From contig JAIDMU010000069.1 of the NCBI GenBank assembly GCA_029050415.1, positions 1 to 8,261 of the forward strand: DNA of 8,261 nucleotides, given 5' to 3'. The DNA is from Malacoplasma sp. (lineage in GTDB: Bacteria > Bacillota_I > Bacilli_A > Mycoplasmatales > Mycoplasmoidaceae). The translations under genes were made by a program, and so were the position numbers. The notes under the pieces were generated by a model. It saw nothing but the letters and a program-made list of their open reading frames with translations, did not search any database and was not told the DNA's origin. Of this stretch, positions 1 through 8,261 are shown one piece after another; the first letter of the stretch is position 1, and each line of letters opens with the position of its first letter.

Positions 1-2258
1 AAGTTATGCATCAAATAATCAAATATACTTCAAAGTTCTAGTAAATTATTTTCTATTGGAGTTCCAGTTAAAGCAATTCTGTGTTTTGAATTGATTGATT
101 TTGAATCTTTTGAAAATTGAGTGTAATGATTTTTTATTTTTTGCGCTTCGTCAAGAATTTGAACATAAAATTCAATATTTTTATACAATTCCAAATCTTT
201 ATTAAGTAAATGATAGCTTGTAACAACTACATCATATTCATTAATTCTATTTAAAATACTCAATCTTTCTGATTGATTTCCATCAATAATAGCTATTTTT
301 AAATATGGTGCATATTGATTAAATTCTTTTTGTCAGTTATAAACTAGTGAACTTGGACAAACAACTAGACTTGGTAAACTAGTTTTTTTATTAAAATAAA
401 TATCAGCTAAAAGTGAAAGTGTTTGAATGGTTTTTCCAAGTCCCATTTCATCAGCCAAAATACCACCAGCTTGTAAATAAATTAATTTTTTTAATCACAA
501 ATAGCCAGTAACTTGATAATTTTTTAAAATCTTTTTTAAATTATCTGGTAATTCATTTTTAACAAAATCATTATTATCACCATACAATTTTTCATAGTGT
601 TGCTTTAATTCATCTTTGTTTTCAAATTCAAAATTTTCTAAAAAATAATTACTATTTAATTTATTAACTAACAAAGATCCACTATTTATTTCATCAACTG
701 ATGTATTTAAAAGTTTTAATTCATCTTTTAATTTATCAAAATCTATCTCTAATTCTAAATTAATTATTTTATTATTTGATAAAGTAACATATTTAATTTT
801 TTGCTGATAAGAAGATATTATTTTTAGCATATCTTCTTTTGTGAAACCATCAATATGTCAATCTATTTTTAAAAAATTATTTTCGAAACTAGATGAATTA
901 ATTTTGAATTCTTTTTTACTTTTTGGTTTAAAAATTAAATCCTCAGAAAATTTAACTTCATATAAATCATTATTTATTACTTTTCTAGATCACTCGATAA
1001 ATTCTAAATATTTTTGGTGATCAATAATTTCAAAAACCTTAAATTCTATATTGTAATAATTAAAAAAATTCAATATAGGTTCTAATAATTTTTGTTCTAA
1101 AAATCTTTCTCTTTTAATATAATTATCTTCATTTTCCTTATATGGATATTCAATTTCTCCATATAAAAAAGAAAGTTTTGAAACCAACACATTTAAAATT
1201 TTGTCAAAATAAATTTTTATTTGTAAAACAGGATCTGTTTTAGAAATATTATTTTTTATTATGAATAAATATTCAATAATTCTTTCATAATTTGAAAAGA
1301 GTTTTTTTATCGCTAAATAAAGTTTATAAAAATTATTTTTTGAAAGCTGCTTATTAACAAATTCACAAAAATCATTAACAGCTAAAATTTTATCAATATC
1401 ATATTTATAAATATTGATAGTTGATTTTGATTTTAAATGACAAAATAAAAAAACATGTTGGTTTGAAGAAATACTAAAAAAAGAAAATTCTTTATTCATT
1501 TTTAAACTATATTTTCTTTTATTATTAACACTAGATTTACATTGTTCTTCAAATTCATAATTAACTCCATCTAAAAAATAGTTAGTAATATTTCATGTAA
1601 AGTTATTTTGATAAAAAAAAGTAATATTAAGTTTATTAAAAAAATCTAATCAATCTCCTATTTCGTTAATATCAATAACTATTTGATTTTTTTCAAAAAT
1701 AATTTTTTTAGAATTTATCATTTTTTTAAGTTCTTCAATTTTTATTGATGAATCATAATCAATTTGATTTTTTTGAAAAAAAGATAGAGGAAAAAAATAA
1801 TATTTATCTTCATGAGAAAACAAATCTTTAACATTAGAAACAAAAAACTTTTTGTAATTACAATTAAAGTAAAATTCAATTACTATTTTTTTTGTACCAT
1901 TTTCCTGTTCTAAAATAATGGGTGCAATTTCAAAACTTACATCTTTAACATCTTCATATTTATTAACTATGTATCTAACATATTGGTTATATATTTCAAT
2001 TAAACAAAAAATATGTTCACATATTTTTTTAGCAGATAAATATATCTCACAACTGCAATTATATTCTGAAATAATTTCATTACTAATAATAAAACTTGCA
2101 TCAAAATTATTAACTTTTGCTTGAATAGTTTTTTGTGATAAAGAATCACTTATTTTAAATTCAAATATATCTGAAACACCTAAAAGTTCAACTTTCTTTT
2201 CAAGCATTTCAGGAGAAGATAAAAATTCTTTGATTTCTTCTAAATTTATTGTTTTCAT
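1..2258 (-). CDS. SWIM zinc-finger SNF2-family helicase-like ATPase, 3' end cut by window edge
   Basis: SNF2-family ATP-dependent DNA translocase. 752 residues are visible; the C-terminal RecA lobe (motifs IV-VI) lies beyond base 1. Near the N terminus is a SWIM-type zinc motif, C68-x-C70-x9-C80-x-H82. A long, Lys/Asn-rich middle region fits the bacterial SNF2-associated region by position only. The first ATPase lobe follows: Walker A DEMGLGKT 603-610, motif Ia [11 protein letters not shown] 632-642, Walker B DEAQ 703-706, and motif III LTGTP 730-734. Seven UGA codons are read as Trp (203, 222, 423, 467, 588, 642, 743); W588, W642 and W743 sit in or beside conserved motifs, so this is one intact gene and not several fragments. 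ATG at 2258 is the only good start after the rsgA stop; no Shine-Dalgarno is visible. Related mycoplasma proteins are about 1,000 residues long, so roughly a quarter is probably missing. Target and role are unknown; chromosomal maintenance is a guess. Confidence 0.93.
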
Positions 2259-2273
2259 AAATAATAAAAAAAT

Positions 2274-2282
2274 TTTATACCA
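2274..2282 (-). promoter_or_regulatory. Possible extended -10 promoter for the SNF2 gene
   Basis: On the minus strand the 48-base gap after rsgA reads TGGTATAAA, an extended -10 (TGn followed by TATAAA, five of six bases matching TATAAT). It lies 15 bases before the ATG. No -35 is evident, as is common in mycoplasmas. If it is used, the leader would be under about 10 bases, which would fit the lack of a Shine-Dalgarno. In such AT-rich DNA the match could be chance. Confidence 0.28.
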
Positions 2283-2306
2283 ATAATTAATTAAAAAATT
2301 AAAAAT

Positions 2307-3170
2307 TTATTTTTTGATTTCACTCATCATTTTTTGATAGTCTAAATATCTTTGATGATATATTTTTTTTGCATTTACCAAACTTTTTATATGACAATTT
2401 ATTTCGTTTAAATGTAAACAATTTTTAAATTTGCAATAAATTGCATTTTTTCTAAAATCAGTAAAAGCATTTGCTAATTCTAATTGTGACATATTCAAAT
2501 CTAAAGAGCTAAACCCTGGTGTATCAACAATAAAACCTTCATTAAAAGGAAAAACAAAAGAACTTGTTGTAGTATGTTTACCTCGATTTAATGATTTAGA
2601 AATTTCTTGAGTTTTTAAATGCAAATCAGGAACTAAATAATTAATCAATGTAGACTTACCAACCCCAGATTGACCTGCAAAACACATAGTTTTATTTTTT
2701 ACCAATTTTAAGATTTCTTTTTTACATATATTTTTTTCATTAGAAGTGAAAATAATGTAATTATTTTTTTTATATTCTAAAATTATTTCATTCATTTTTT
2801 TTAGTTCATCATTATTTAATAAGTCCATTTTAGAAAAATAAATTAGAACAAAATCTACATTTCTAGATTCATAAAAAGCTAAAAATTTATTTAAAGAATA
2901 TGAACTAAATTCAGGTTCTTTAACAGAAAAAACTATACAAACTGCATTAACATTCGCAACTTTAGGTCTTATTAAAAAATTATTCCTTTCTAAAATTTTT
3001 TCAATAACAAAACCTTCATATTTATCTTTTTCATAAATAACATTATCACCAACTAAAATAGTAAATTGTGATTTTGTTTTTTTTCTTATTACAGCCTTAA
3101 TTTTTTCTTTACTTTCAAAATCATTTAATAAAAAACTATTTGCAATCTTAAAAAGCACTTTACCTTGCAT
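2307..3170 (-). CDS. rsgA: Ribosome small-subunit-dependent GTPase RsgA (YjeQ/CpgA)
   Basis: GTPase of late 30S subunit maturation, acting in the cytoplasm on the small ribosomal subunit. At 287 residues it is near the family's usual length. The order of motifs shows the circular permutation typical of the family: an N-terminal OB-fold-like region (about 1-70), then G4 SKMD 113-116, G5 TSN 142-144, G1/P-loop GQSGVGKST 166-174, G2 RGKHTTT 196-202 and G3 DTPGF 216-220. The C-terminal zinc site is exact: C246-x4-C251-x-H253-x5-C259. The G4 motif has Ser where N or T is usual, a mild change. It contains no Trp. ATG 3170 is the first start after an in-frame stop. It begins 15 bases after the kinase stop, implying co-transcription with it. 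In Bacillus subtilis the homologue follows prkC and is reported to be a PrkC substrate. Confidence 0.97.
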   Translation of the reverse strand: MQGKVLFKIANSFLLNDFESKEKIKAVIRKKTKSQFTILVGDNVIYEKDKYEGFVIEKILERNNFLIRPKVANVNAVCIVFSVKEPEFSSYSLNKFLAFYESRNVDFVLIYFSKMDLLNNDELKKMNEIILEYKKNNYIIFTSNEKNICKKEILKLVKNKTMCFAGQSGVGKSTLINYLVPDLHLKTQEISKSLNRGKHTTTSSFVFPFNEGFIVDTPGFSSLDLNMSQLELANAFTDFRKNAIYCKFKNCLHLNEINCHIKSLVNAKKIYHQRYLDYQKMMSEIKK

Positions 3171-3180
3171 ATTTTATCAT

Positions 3181-3187
3181 TCACTTT
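3181..3187 (-). promoter_or_regulatory. Weak ribosome binding site for rsgA
   Basis: The minus strand reads AAAGTGA, ending 10 bases before the rsgA ATG and overlapping the kinase stop codon. It resembles a Shine-Dalgarno only loosely. Its position suggests ribosomes finishing the kinase may reinitiate on rsgA. Confidence 0.3.
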
Positions 3188-4319
3188 AACCAAAATTAAC
3201 AATTAAAGAAGCTATTAATAAAATAAAAAATAATAAAAAAGTTGAACAAAAAATTCAAAAAATAGGTTTTTTAAATAAAGGTTTTAAAAAAAATTCTTTA
3301 TCACTTAATTTAAAAGTTGAAACTAATTGGTAATTTCTTTTAGAAGTGCTAATTAATAATGGTTCTTCTTTGTCTTTACCAGAAATAACTCTTTCTATTT
3401 TTTCTATATCAGCAATAATTTCTAAACAATCATCATATCTGTATTTAATATCATTAGGCTTTGAAGCTGTTAATTTTAAAAACATATTTTCTATTTGATT
3501 TAAAAATTTTGGATTTATTTTCTTTAAAGGAGTAATATCATATTTTTTAAAATAAGAAATAACAGTTGGGTCCATTTCATTTTCAATTTCTAATGGTTTT
3601 TCACCAACAATCATTTCATAAAAAATAATACCCAAAGCATGAAAATCGAATTGTTTGGTAACTTTTGGTTTAGACTTATCTAAACTAATAACATCTGGAC
3701 ATATATATGGAATAGTACCAAAAACATCTGCTTCATTTGACAAAATATTATAGTTATTATCATCAATATTTTGTACAACTGAAGAAACACCAAAATCTGA
3801 AATTTTAACATCTAGCAAATCTTTAGACAACAAAATATTTTCAGGTTTTAAATCACGGTGAATAATTGCTCTTTCTCTATCGTGCATATAGTCTACACCT
3901 AAAATTATTTTTTTAAAAATAGATAGAGCTTCAACAATTGATAAGCAACCCCTACTTCTTATTAAACTTTTAAGTGAAGGACCATCGACATATTCCATTG
4001 AAAACACAATAGAATTGCTTGTTGTAGAACTTGGAAAACAAAGTTCAAGTTCTACAATATATGGATTATCCATCAATCTACCAATTGTTACTTTTTCATC
4101 CAAAATTTTTGCCCAATTATCTGCTGTTGTATCTAAAGTTCTTTTAATAAATTTCAATGCAACATACTTAAATTTTTCTAAATAGTGAGTACTACCCTCA
4201 TCATAATTAACATTCTCTGCTAAATAAACAGTTGAATTCATTCCACCTGTTCCAAGTAATTTAATTATTTTGTATTTGTTTAAATATGTAGTACCTACTA
4301 AGTTATCGATTTTTTTCAT
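3186..4319 (-). CDS. prkC: PrkC-like Ser/Thr protein kinase with C-terminal membrane anchor, no PASTA domain
   Basis: Eukaryotic-type (Hanks) Ser/Thr kinase, 377 residues. Visible motifs: Gly-rich loop GTGGMNSTVY 23-32, ATP lysine K56 in ALKFIKR, probable helix-C Glu near 75, catalytic loop HRDLKPEN 154-161, metal-binding DFG 175-177, activation segment from DFG to GTIPY (201-205), then CPD 207-209 where APE is usual, and the domain-F Asp region DFHALG 225-230. UGA at 3255-3257 encodes W355; reading through it adds 22 residues that complete a hydrophobic helix (about 353-374) ending two or three residues before the stop. Lysines at 346, 350 and 351 before the helix suggest a cytosolic kinase domain anchored at its C terminus. 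Firmicute PrkC continues outside the cell with PASTA repeats; these are absent. Odd points: one extra residue in the Gly loop (three, not two, between GGM and VY) and an insertion around 38-51. No Shine-Dalgarno is seen. No prpC phosphatase gene is adjacent. Confidence 0.94.
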
Positions 4320-4356
4320 GAAATTAAATAAAACTAAATTATTAAGTAAATTTTAA

Positions 4357-4362
4357 AGTATA
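4357..4362 (-). promoter_or_regulatory. Possible -10 box for the kinase-rsgA unit
   Basis: The 79-base gap between the HNH stop and the kinase ATG is almost pure A/T. On the minus strand it holds TATACT (five of six against TATAAT), 37 bases before the ATG. No -35 and no TG extension are present. It is the best candidate in the largest gap of the window, but chance matches are common at this composition. Confidence 0.25.
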
Positions 4363-4398
4363 AAGTAAAAAAATATTAAAAAAATAAAAAATAAATAT

Positions 4399-4968
4399 TT
4401 AATTAATTTTTGAAATTTGATATAAAAAATCCTGTATTTTTTTTGCATAAATTTTATTTATAAAAATTGATTCTAAATCACACTCCATTTTAAAAAATCA
4501 AACATCAACTTTGTCTAGTTCATCTCGTGAAATTGTTTTTTTATCTTCATAATTTTTTCTAAAAAGTAAATTATTTCTTTTTAATTCATTAAACTCAACA
4601 TCTGTTAATTTATTAACTTTTTTAAAATGTGTAAATGTTTGATCTTGCTTGTTTTTTAAATGTGCAAAATTTATGTGTTGACAATTATGACAATTGTTAC
4701 ATAGTAAAAGCAAATCCTTTAAAATTTGTCATTTTTTTTCATAGTTAAAATTTCACAATTCATGACAATGAAGATATTTTAAACTTTTAGAATTTTCAAA
4801 ATTAAACTGTTTTTTACAAAATTCACACTGGTATTTTTTAAATTCTCTAACATTTGCAACTATTACTTGTCATACTTCTTTTTTAAAAAAATAACGCAAA
4901 TTATTGTAGTGAGCACCAATTGGTAAATAATCTAGTTTAAATAATAATTTTTTTTCAATATTATTCAT
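4399..4968 (-). CDS. HNH endonuclease-family protein, coupled to uvrA
   Basis: A 189-residue protein, contiguous only when four UGA codons are read as Trp (33, 72, 80, 157). The core fits an HNH/ββα-metal nuclease: a zinc pair C48-x2-C51, then LHCHELW 66-72 (equivalent to the family's ECHEIW, with H69 as the likely catalytic-site His), then the second zinc pair with HNH histidines C90-x2-C93-H94-x3-H98, followed by INFAHL. From memory this is the small stand-alone HNH family with CHEIW and CPxCHxxKH motifs, including its N-terminal NxR segment (here NNLR 22-25) and a trailing [14 protein letters not shown] helix. A nuclease activity is inferred, not shown. ATG 4968 lies inside the end of uvrA (8-base overlap, frame +1), with an AAAAGG site in front. 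No restriction-modification, intron or phage gene is nearby, so a repair-linked or housekeeping job is possible. Confidence 0.82.
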
Positions 4969-7813
4969 TTAAAACCTTTTCTAGAAACAAACCTGTATAT
5001 GATACAGCTTTTTTATCAACTATTTCTTCAGGTGTTCCATATGCTACAACTTGACCACCATTAATTCCACCATCTGGTCCTAAATCAACAACATAATCAG
5101 CTGTTTTTATTAAATCTAAATTGTGTTCAATAACAATCACAGTATCTCCATTATTCACTATTCTATTTAAAACTTCTATTAGTTTAGCAATATCATGAGT
5201 ATGTAATCCCGTTGTTGGTTCATCTAAAACATAAATAGTTTTTCCAGTTGCTCTTTTTTGTAAATACTTAGCTAATTTAATTCTTTGTGCTTCTCCACCA
5301 GATAAATGTGTTGAAGGTGTACCAAGCTTTAAATAATCAACACCAACATCTATCATTAAATCTAATTTTCTTTTAATTTCTGGAATTTCATAAAAGAAAT
5401 CTCTTGCTTCTAAAACTGACATTTCTAAAACATCATAAATAGATTTGCCTTTGTATAAAACTTGCAATGTTTCTTCATTATATTTTTTTCCATTACAATC
5501 TGTACATTTAACATAAACATCTGGTAAAAAATGCATTTCAATTCTGATTAGTCCATCACCACTACAATTTTCACACCTTCCCCCAGTTACATTAAATGAA
5601 AATCTTCCTTTTAAAAATCCTCTAGCCTTTGCTTCTTTAGTATTAGCAAATAAATCTCTTATATCATCAAAAACTGAAACATAGGTAGCAGGATTGCTTC
5701 TAGGTGTTCTACCAATTGGATCTTGTGAAACTTTAACTACTTTGTCTACATTTTTTAATCCTTTTATATCTTTAAAAGGAGCAGTAATTTCAAAAGGATT
5801 AGTTAGTTTTTTTTCTATTCCTTTAATTAAAGTTTCATTAATTAAAGTTGATTTCCCACTTCCTGATACTCCAGTTATGGCTATTAATTTATTAAGTGGA
5901 AAGGTAACAGAAACATTTTTTAAATTATTACCTGTTGCACCTATTAATTCAATTGTCTTGCCATTTCCAACTCTTCTTTTTTTAGGAATTTCTATCTTTA
6001 ATTTTTTACTTAAATATTGAGCAGTAATAGAATTTTTAACTTTGCAGACTTCATCTAAAGTTCCACAAGCTACAACTTCACCTCCATTATCACCTGCTTT
6101 TGGACCAATATCAATTAAATAGTCTGATGCTCTCATTGTATCTTCATCATGCTCTACTACTAATAAAGTATTTCCCAAATCACGCATTTTTTTCAAAGTA
6201 TTTATTAATTTTTCATTATCTTTTTGGTGTAATCCAATTGATGGTTCATCTAAAACATATAAAACTCCTGTTAAAGATGATCCAATTTGTGTTGCTAATC
6301 TTATTCTTTGTGATTCTCCTCCAGATAATGTTGAAGCATTTCTGGAAAGAGTTAAATAATCTAAACCAACATTTTCTAAAAATGAAAGTCTATCAATAAC
6401 TTCTTTTAATGCTAAGTTAGCTATTTTTTTATCAGTTTCATCTAATTTTAATTCAATGAAAAAGTTAATTAAATCATTAATATTTTTTTCAGTTAAATCA
6501 ATAATGTTTTTTTCGTTAATTTTTACTGATAAAGCTTCAATTGAAAGTTTTTGACCATTACAAACTGGACAATTTAAATTAGACATAAATTTTTCATAAT
6601 ATTCTCTAGCTTTTTCAGAAGATGTTTCAGTGAAACGTCTCATAATTAAATTAGCTATTCCACCTCTATAGAAATATCCAGTACTTGAATAAATTGATTT
6701 TTTATCAATGTCAACTTTTAATTCATCAATTTCTTCATCGCCATAAAAAACTACATTTTTTTCTTCTTTACTTAGATTTTTAAAAGGTTTGTTTAAATCA
6801 ACATTATGGTCTTTTCAAATTTGCATTTCTTTTTTTAAATCAAATGTTGGAGCTATCATCACATTTTTAAAATATGCAACAGCACCTTCATTCAAAGAGA
6901 GATTAGGATTTGGAACAATTTTTTCTTTATCAGGTAAAAAATTAAAACCTATTCCATTGCATCCTTTACATGCACCAATTGGAGAATTAAAAGAAAAAAA
7001 TCTAGGTTCTAATTCTGGAATTGAAAATCCACAAACATCACAAGCATGATTTAATGAAAAAAACAATTCTTTTTCATTAATTAAAATTACAACTTTTCCT
7101 TTTGATTCTTTAATTGATTTTTCAATTGCATCATAAATTCTGCTTTTTGTAACTGTATCTTCATTTAAAATAATTCTGTCAATTAAAATATCAATATTAT
7201 GTTTTTTAGTTTTTTCTAATTCTATTTCATCATCTAATGAATAGATACTGCCATCAATTCTAAGTCTTAAATAACCTTGTCTTTTTAATTCTTCAATTTT
7301 GTTTTTAAAAGTTCCTTTTTCTTGATTGATAATAGGAGATAAAATTTGGATTTTTGATCCTTGTTCATATTGAAAAACTGTATCTACCATTTGTTTAATA
7401 GAAACAGTTGAAATAATACCATGGCCATTTGGACAATATGGTTTACCAATTCTAGAAAATAACAGTCTTAAATAATCATAAATTTCTGTAACAGTTCCAA
7501 CAGTACTTCTTGGATTATGTGAAGTTGTTTTTTGATCAATTGATATAGCTGGTGAAAGACCTTCAATTGAATCAACATCTGGTTTTTCATTACCACCTAA
7601 AAATTGTCTAGCATATGAAGAAAGTGATTCTAAATACCTTCTTTGACCTTCAGCATAAATAGTATCAAATGCTAAAGAAGATTTTCCACTCCCACTTAAT
7701 CCTGTAATTACTACAAACTTATTTTTTGGAATAACAATATCAATATTTTTTAAATTATTTTCTCTTGCACCCTTAACTATTATATAGTCTCTAGAATTAT
7801 ATTTATTTTCCAT
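4961..7813 (-). CDS. uvrA: Excinuclease ABC subunit A (UvrA)
   Basis: DNA-damage sensor of nucleotide excision repair; a dimeric ABC ATPase that loads UvrB at lesions in the cytoplasm. Full length at 950 residues. First ABC half: Walker [10 protein letters not shown] 38-46, zinc module C258-x2-C261-x20-C282-x2-C285, CPVC 415-418, signature LSGGESQR 496-503, Walker B VLDEPS 520-525. Second half: Walker [10 protein letters not shown] 648-656, zinc module C747-x2-C750-x19-C770-x2-C773, signature LSGGEAQR 837-844, Walker B VLDEPT 862-867. All key ATPase and zinc residues are present, so it should be functional. UGA at 6815-6817 encodes its only Trp (W333); under the standard code the gene would seem split in two. 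ATG 7813 follows a good AAAGGA site. The gene overlaps the HNH gene by 8 bases downstream and follows the upstream partial gene after 59 bases. uvrB and uvrC are not in the window. Confidence 0.98.
4975..4980 (-). promoter_or_regulatory. Ribosome binding site of the HNH gene, inside uvrA
   Basis: The minus strand reads AAAAGG, six bases before ATG 4968 and within the last uvrA codons. This supports 4968 as the start and points to translational coupling with uvrA. Confidence 0.7.
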
Positions 7814-7819
7814 ATTAGT

Positions 7820-7825
7820 TCCTTT
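7820..7825 (-). promoter_or_regulatory. Ribosome binding site of uvrA
   Basis: The minus strand reads AAAGGA, six bases before ATG 7813. It is one of only two clear Shine-Dalgarno sites in the window and fixes the uvrA start. Confidence 0.75.
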
Positions 7826-7841
7826 ATTTTGCTAAATTAAA

Positions 7842-7849
7842 ATTCTATA
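7842..7849 (-). promoter_or_regulatory. Possible -10 region of uvrA
   Basis: The minus strand reads TATAGAAT, about 28 bases before the uvrA ATG. It contains TAGAAT, which matches TATAAT at five of six positions. No -35 is visible at the expected distance. Position is plausible for a uvrA promoter, but sequence support is weak. No SOS-type operator was recognised. Confidence 0.25.
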
Positions 7850-7858
7850 ACTAAATCT

Positions 7859-7872
7859 ATTTTAATTAAAAT
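7859..7872. repeat. Perfect 14-base AT palindrome between the partial gene and uvrA
   Basis: The sequence attttaattaaaat is its own reverse complement and starts directly after the stop codon of the upstream gene. Flanking bases extend it imperfectly on both sides. It lacks a loop, G/C pairs and a clear T-run, so it is a poor intrinsic terminator. It could be a protein-binding site or simply a product of base composition. Confidence 0.45.
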
Positions 7873-8259
7873 TTATTTTATTAAACTTTTATTTAAGAAA
7901 AACAAAGAAGAAGATTTTTTTGGTTTACTTTCTTTATTAGCAATAAAGAAAAATCCTCAATTTTCTCCTTTTTGTTGAACTCATAAATAATCATTATTTA
8001 ATAAACTAATAATTCAGTAAAAATTTTCTTTGTCATATCTTGCTTTTTTTAAAATTCACATTGAATTTATGTTTGGATATTTCAATAAATTAACTTTACT
8101 TCATTCAAGTCATCTGTAATTATTAATTCCATCAAAATTGTTATCCATTTTAAAAGAATCAGTAGATAACTTAAAATGATTATTATAATCAATTAACAAA
8201 ATATTTAAATTATTAACACAATATAAAATATTTGATATATCATTTTTTGATTCTATTGA
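7873..8259 (-). CDS. Unrecognised Trp-rich protein, C-terminal part only
   Basis: The frame is open from the window edge to TAA at 7873-7875 when six UGA codons are read as Trp, giving 128 residues of the C-terminal end; the start lies outside. The other two minus-strand frames close within about 50 bases of the window edge, so the long opening is meaningful. I do not recognise the family. The segment is rich in aromatic and Asn residues, with Trp in RWLEW, SMWILKK, FYWII, YLWVQQ and ENWGFFFIAN, suggesting alternating strands in a compact, probably soluble domain. The tail KPKKSSS...NKSLIK is basic and Ser-rich. No signal peptide or membrane helix is visible in this part. It runs in the same direction as uvrA, with 59 bases between them. 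Code use (UGA for every Trp) matches its neighbours, so nothing marks it as recently acquired. Confidence 0.75.
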
Positions 8260-8261
8260 TC

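Noticed and set aside
1918..2124. 68-residue plus-strand open frame
   Set aside because: It lies antisense within the SNF2 SWIM-finger region, has no ribosome site and reads as hydrophobic low-complexity sequence; a shadow of the real gene.
3330..3360. Possible CIRCE-like (HrcA) element suggested by TTAGCACTT on the minus strand
   Set aside because: Only one half-site is present, it has no inverted partner and it lies inside the kinase coding region.
4320..4398. Intrinsic terminator after the HNH gene
   Set aside because: There are T-runs and a short AT palindrome but no G/C-containing stem, so no credible hairpin can be supported.
4437..4955. Runs of eight A on the coding strand of the HNH gene (4437-4444, 4732-4739, 4948-4955) as phase-variation tracts
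   Set aside because: Runs of the same length occur throughout rsgA, uvrA and SNF2, so they are expected from base composition and are not a special switch.
5694..6020. 108-residue plus-strand open frame
   Set aside because: Antisense to the second UvrA ATPase half, including its Walker A; its opening is explained by the codon bias of uvrA.
6100..6399. 99-residue plus-strand open frame
   Set aside because: Antisense to the conserved UvrA signature and Walker B region; no independent start signal.
6789..7049. 86-residue plus-strand open frame
   Set aside because: Antisense to the UvrA zinc-module region; no ribosome site and no recognisable protein features.
4961..7813. uvrA as a split or frameshifted pseudogene
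   Set aside because: The only interruption is UGA at 6815-6817 in the same frame; read as Trp it gives a normal 950-residue protein with all motifs.

Overview
The window comes from an AT-rich mollicute (Mycoplasma-type) genome that reads UGA as tryptophan; G+C looks to be roughly a quarter, by eye. Under the standard code most of the genes break into fragments. Read with UGA = Trp they join into full-length proteins that keep family motifs on both sides of each UGA. I count 19 in-frame UGA Trp codons against one UGG. The species cannot be fixed from the sequence alone.

All six genes lie on the minus strand, so transcription runs from high to low coordinates. In that order: (1) 8259-7873, the C-terminal part of an unrecognised Trp-rich protein whose start lies outside the window; (2) 7813-4961, complete uvrA, the excision-repair damage sensor; (3) 4968-4399, an HNH-family nuclease-like protein whose start overlaps the end of uvrA by 8 bases; (4) 4319-3186, a PrkC-like Ser/Thr protein kinase with a C-terminal membrane anchor; (5) 3170-2307, rsgA, the circularly permuted ribosome-assembly GTPase; (6) 2258 to beyond base 1, a SWIM/SNF2 helicase-like ATPase cut by the window edge.

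The genes are packed tightly: about 200 bases in total are non-coding, and no gap exceeds 79 bases. uvrA and the HNH gene look translationally coupled. The kinase and rsgA are 15 bases apart, matching the prkC-rsgA pairing of Firmicutes. The usual neighbours on either side of that pair (the phosphatase prpC before it, rpe after it) are absent here; the HNH gene and the SNF2 gene take those places. The window therefore joins a DNA-repair block (uvrA + HNH) to a signalling/ribosome-maturation block (kinase + RsgA) and a helicase-like gene.

I found no tRNA, rRNA, CRISPR, insertion sequence or riboswitch. The least ordinary items are the HNH gene coupled to uvrA, the PASTA-less kinase with no adjacent phosphatase, and the unidentified Trp-rich protein at the right edge. 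None amounts to clear evidence of an undescribed system.
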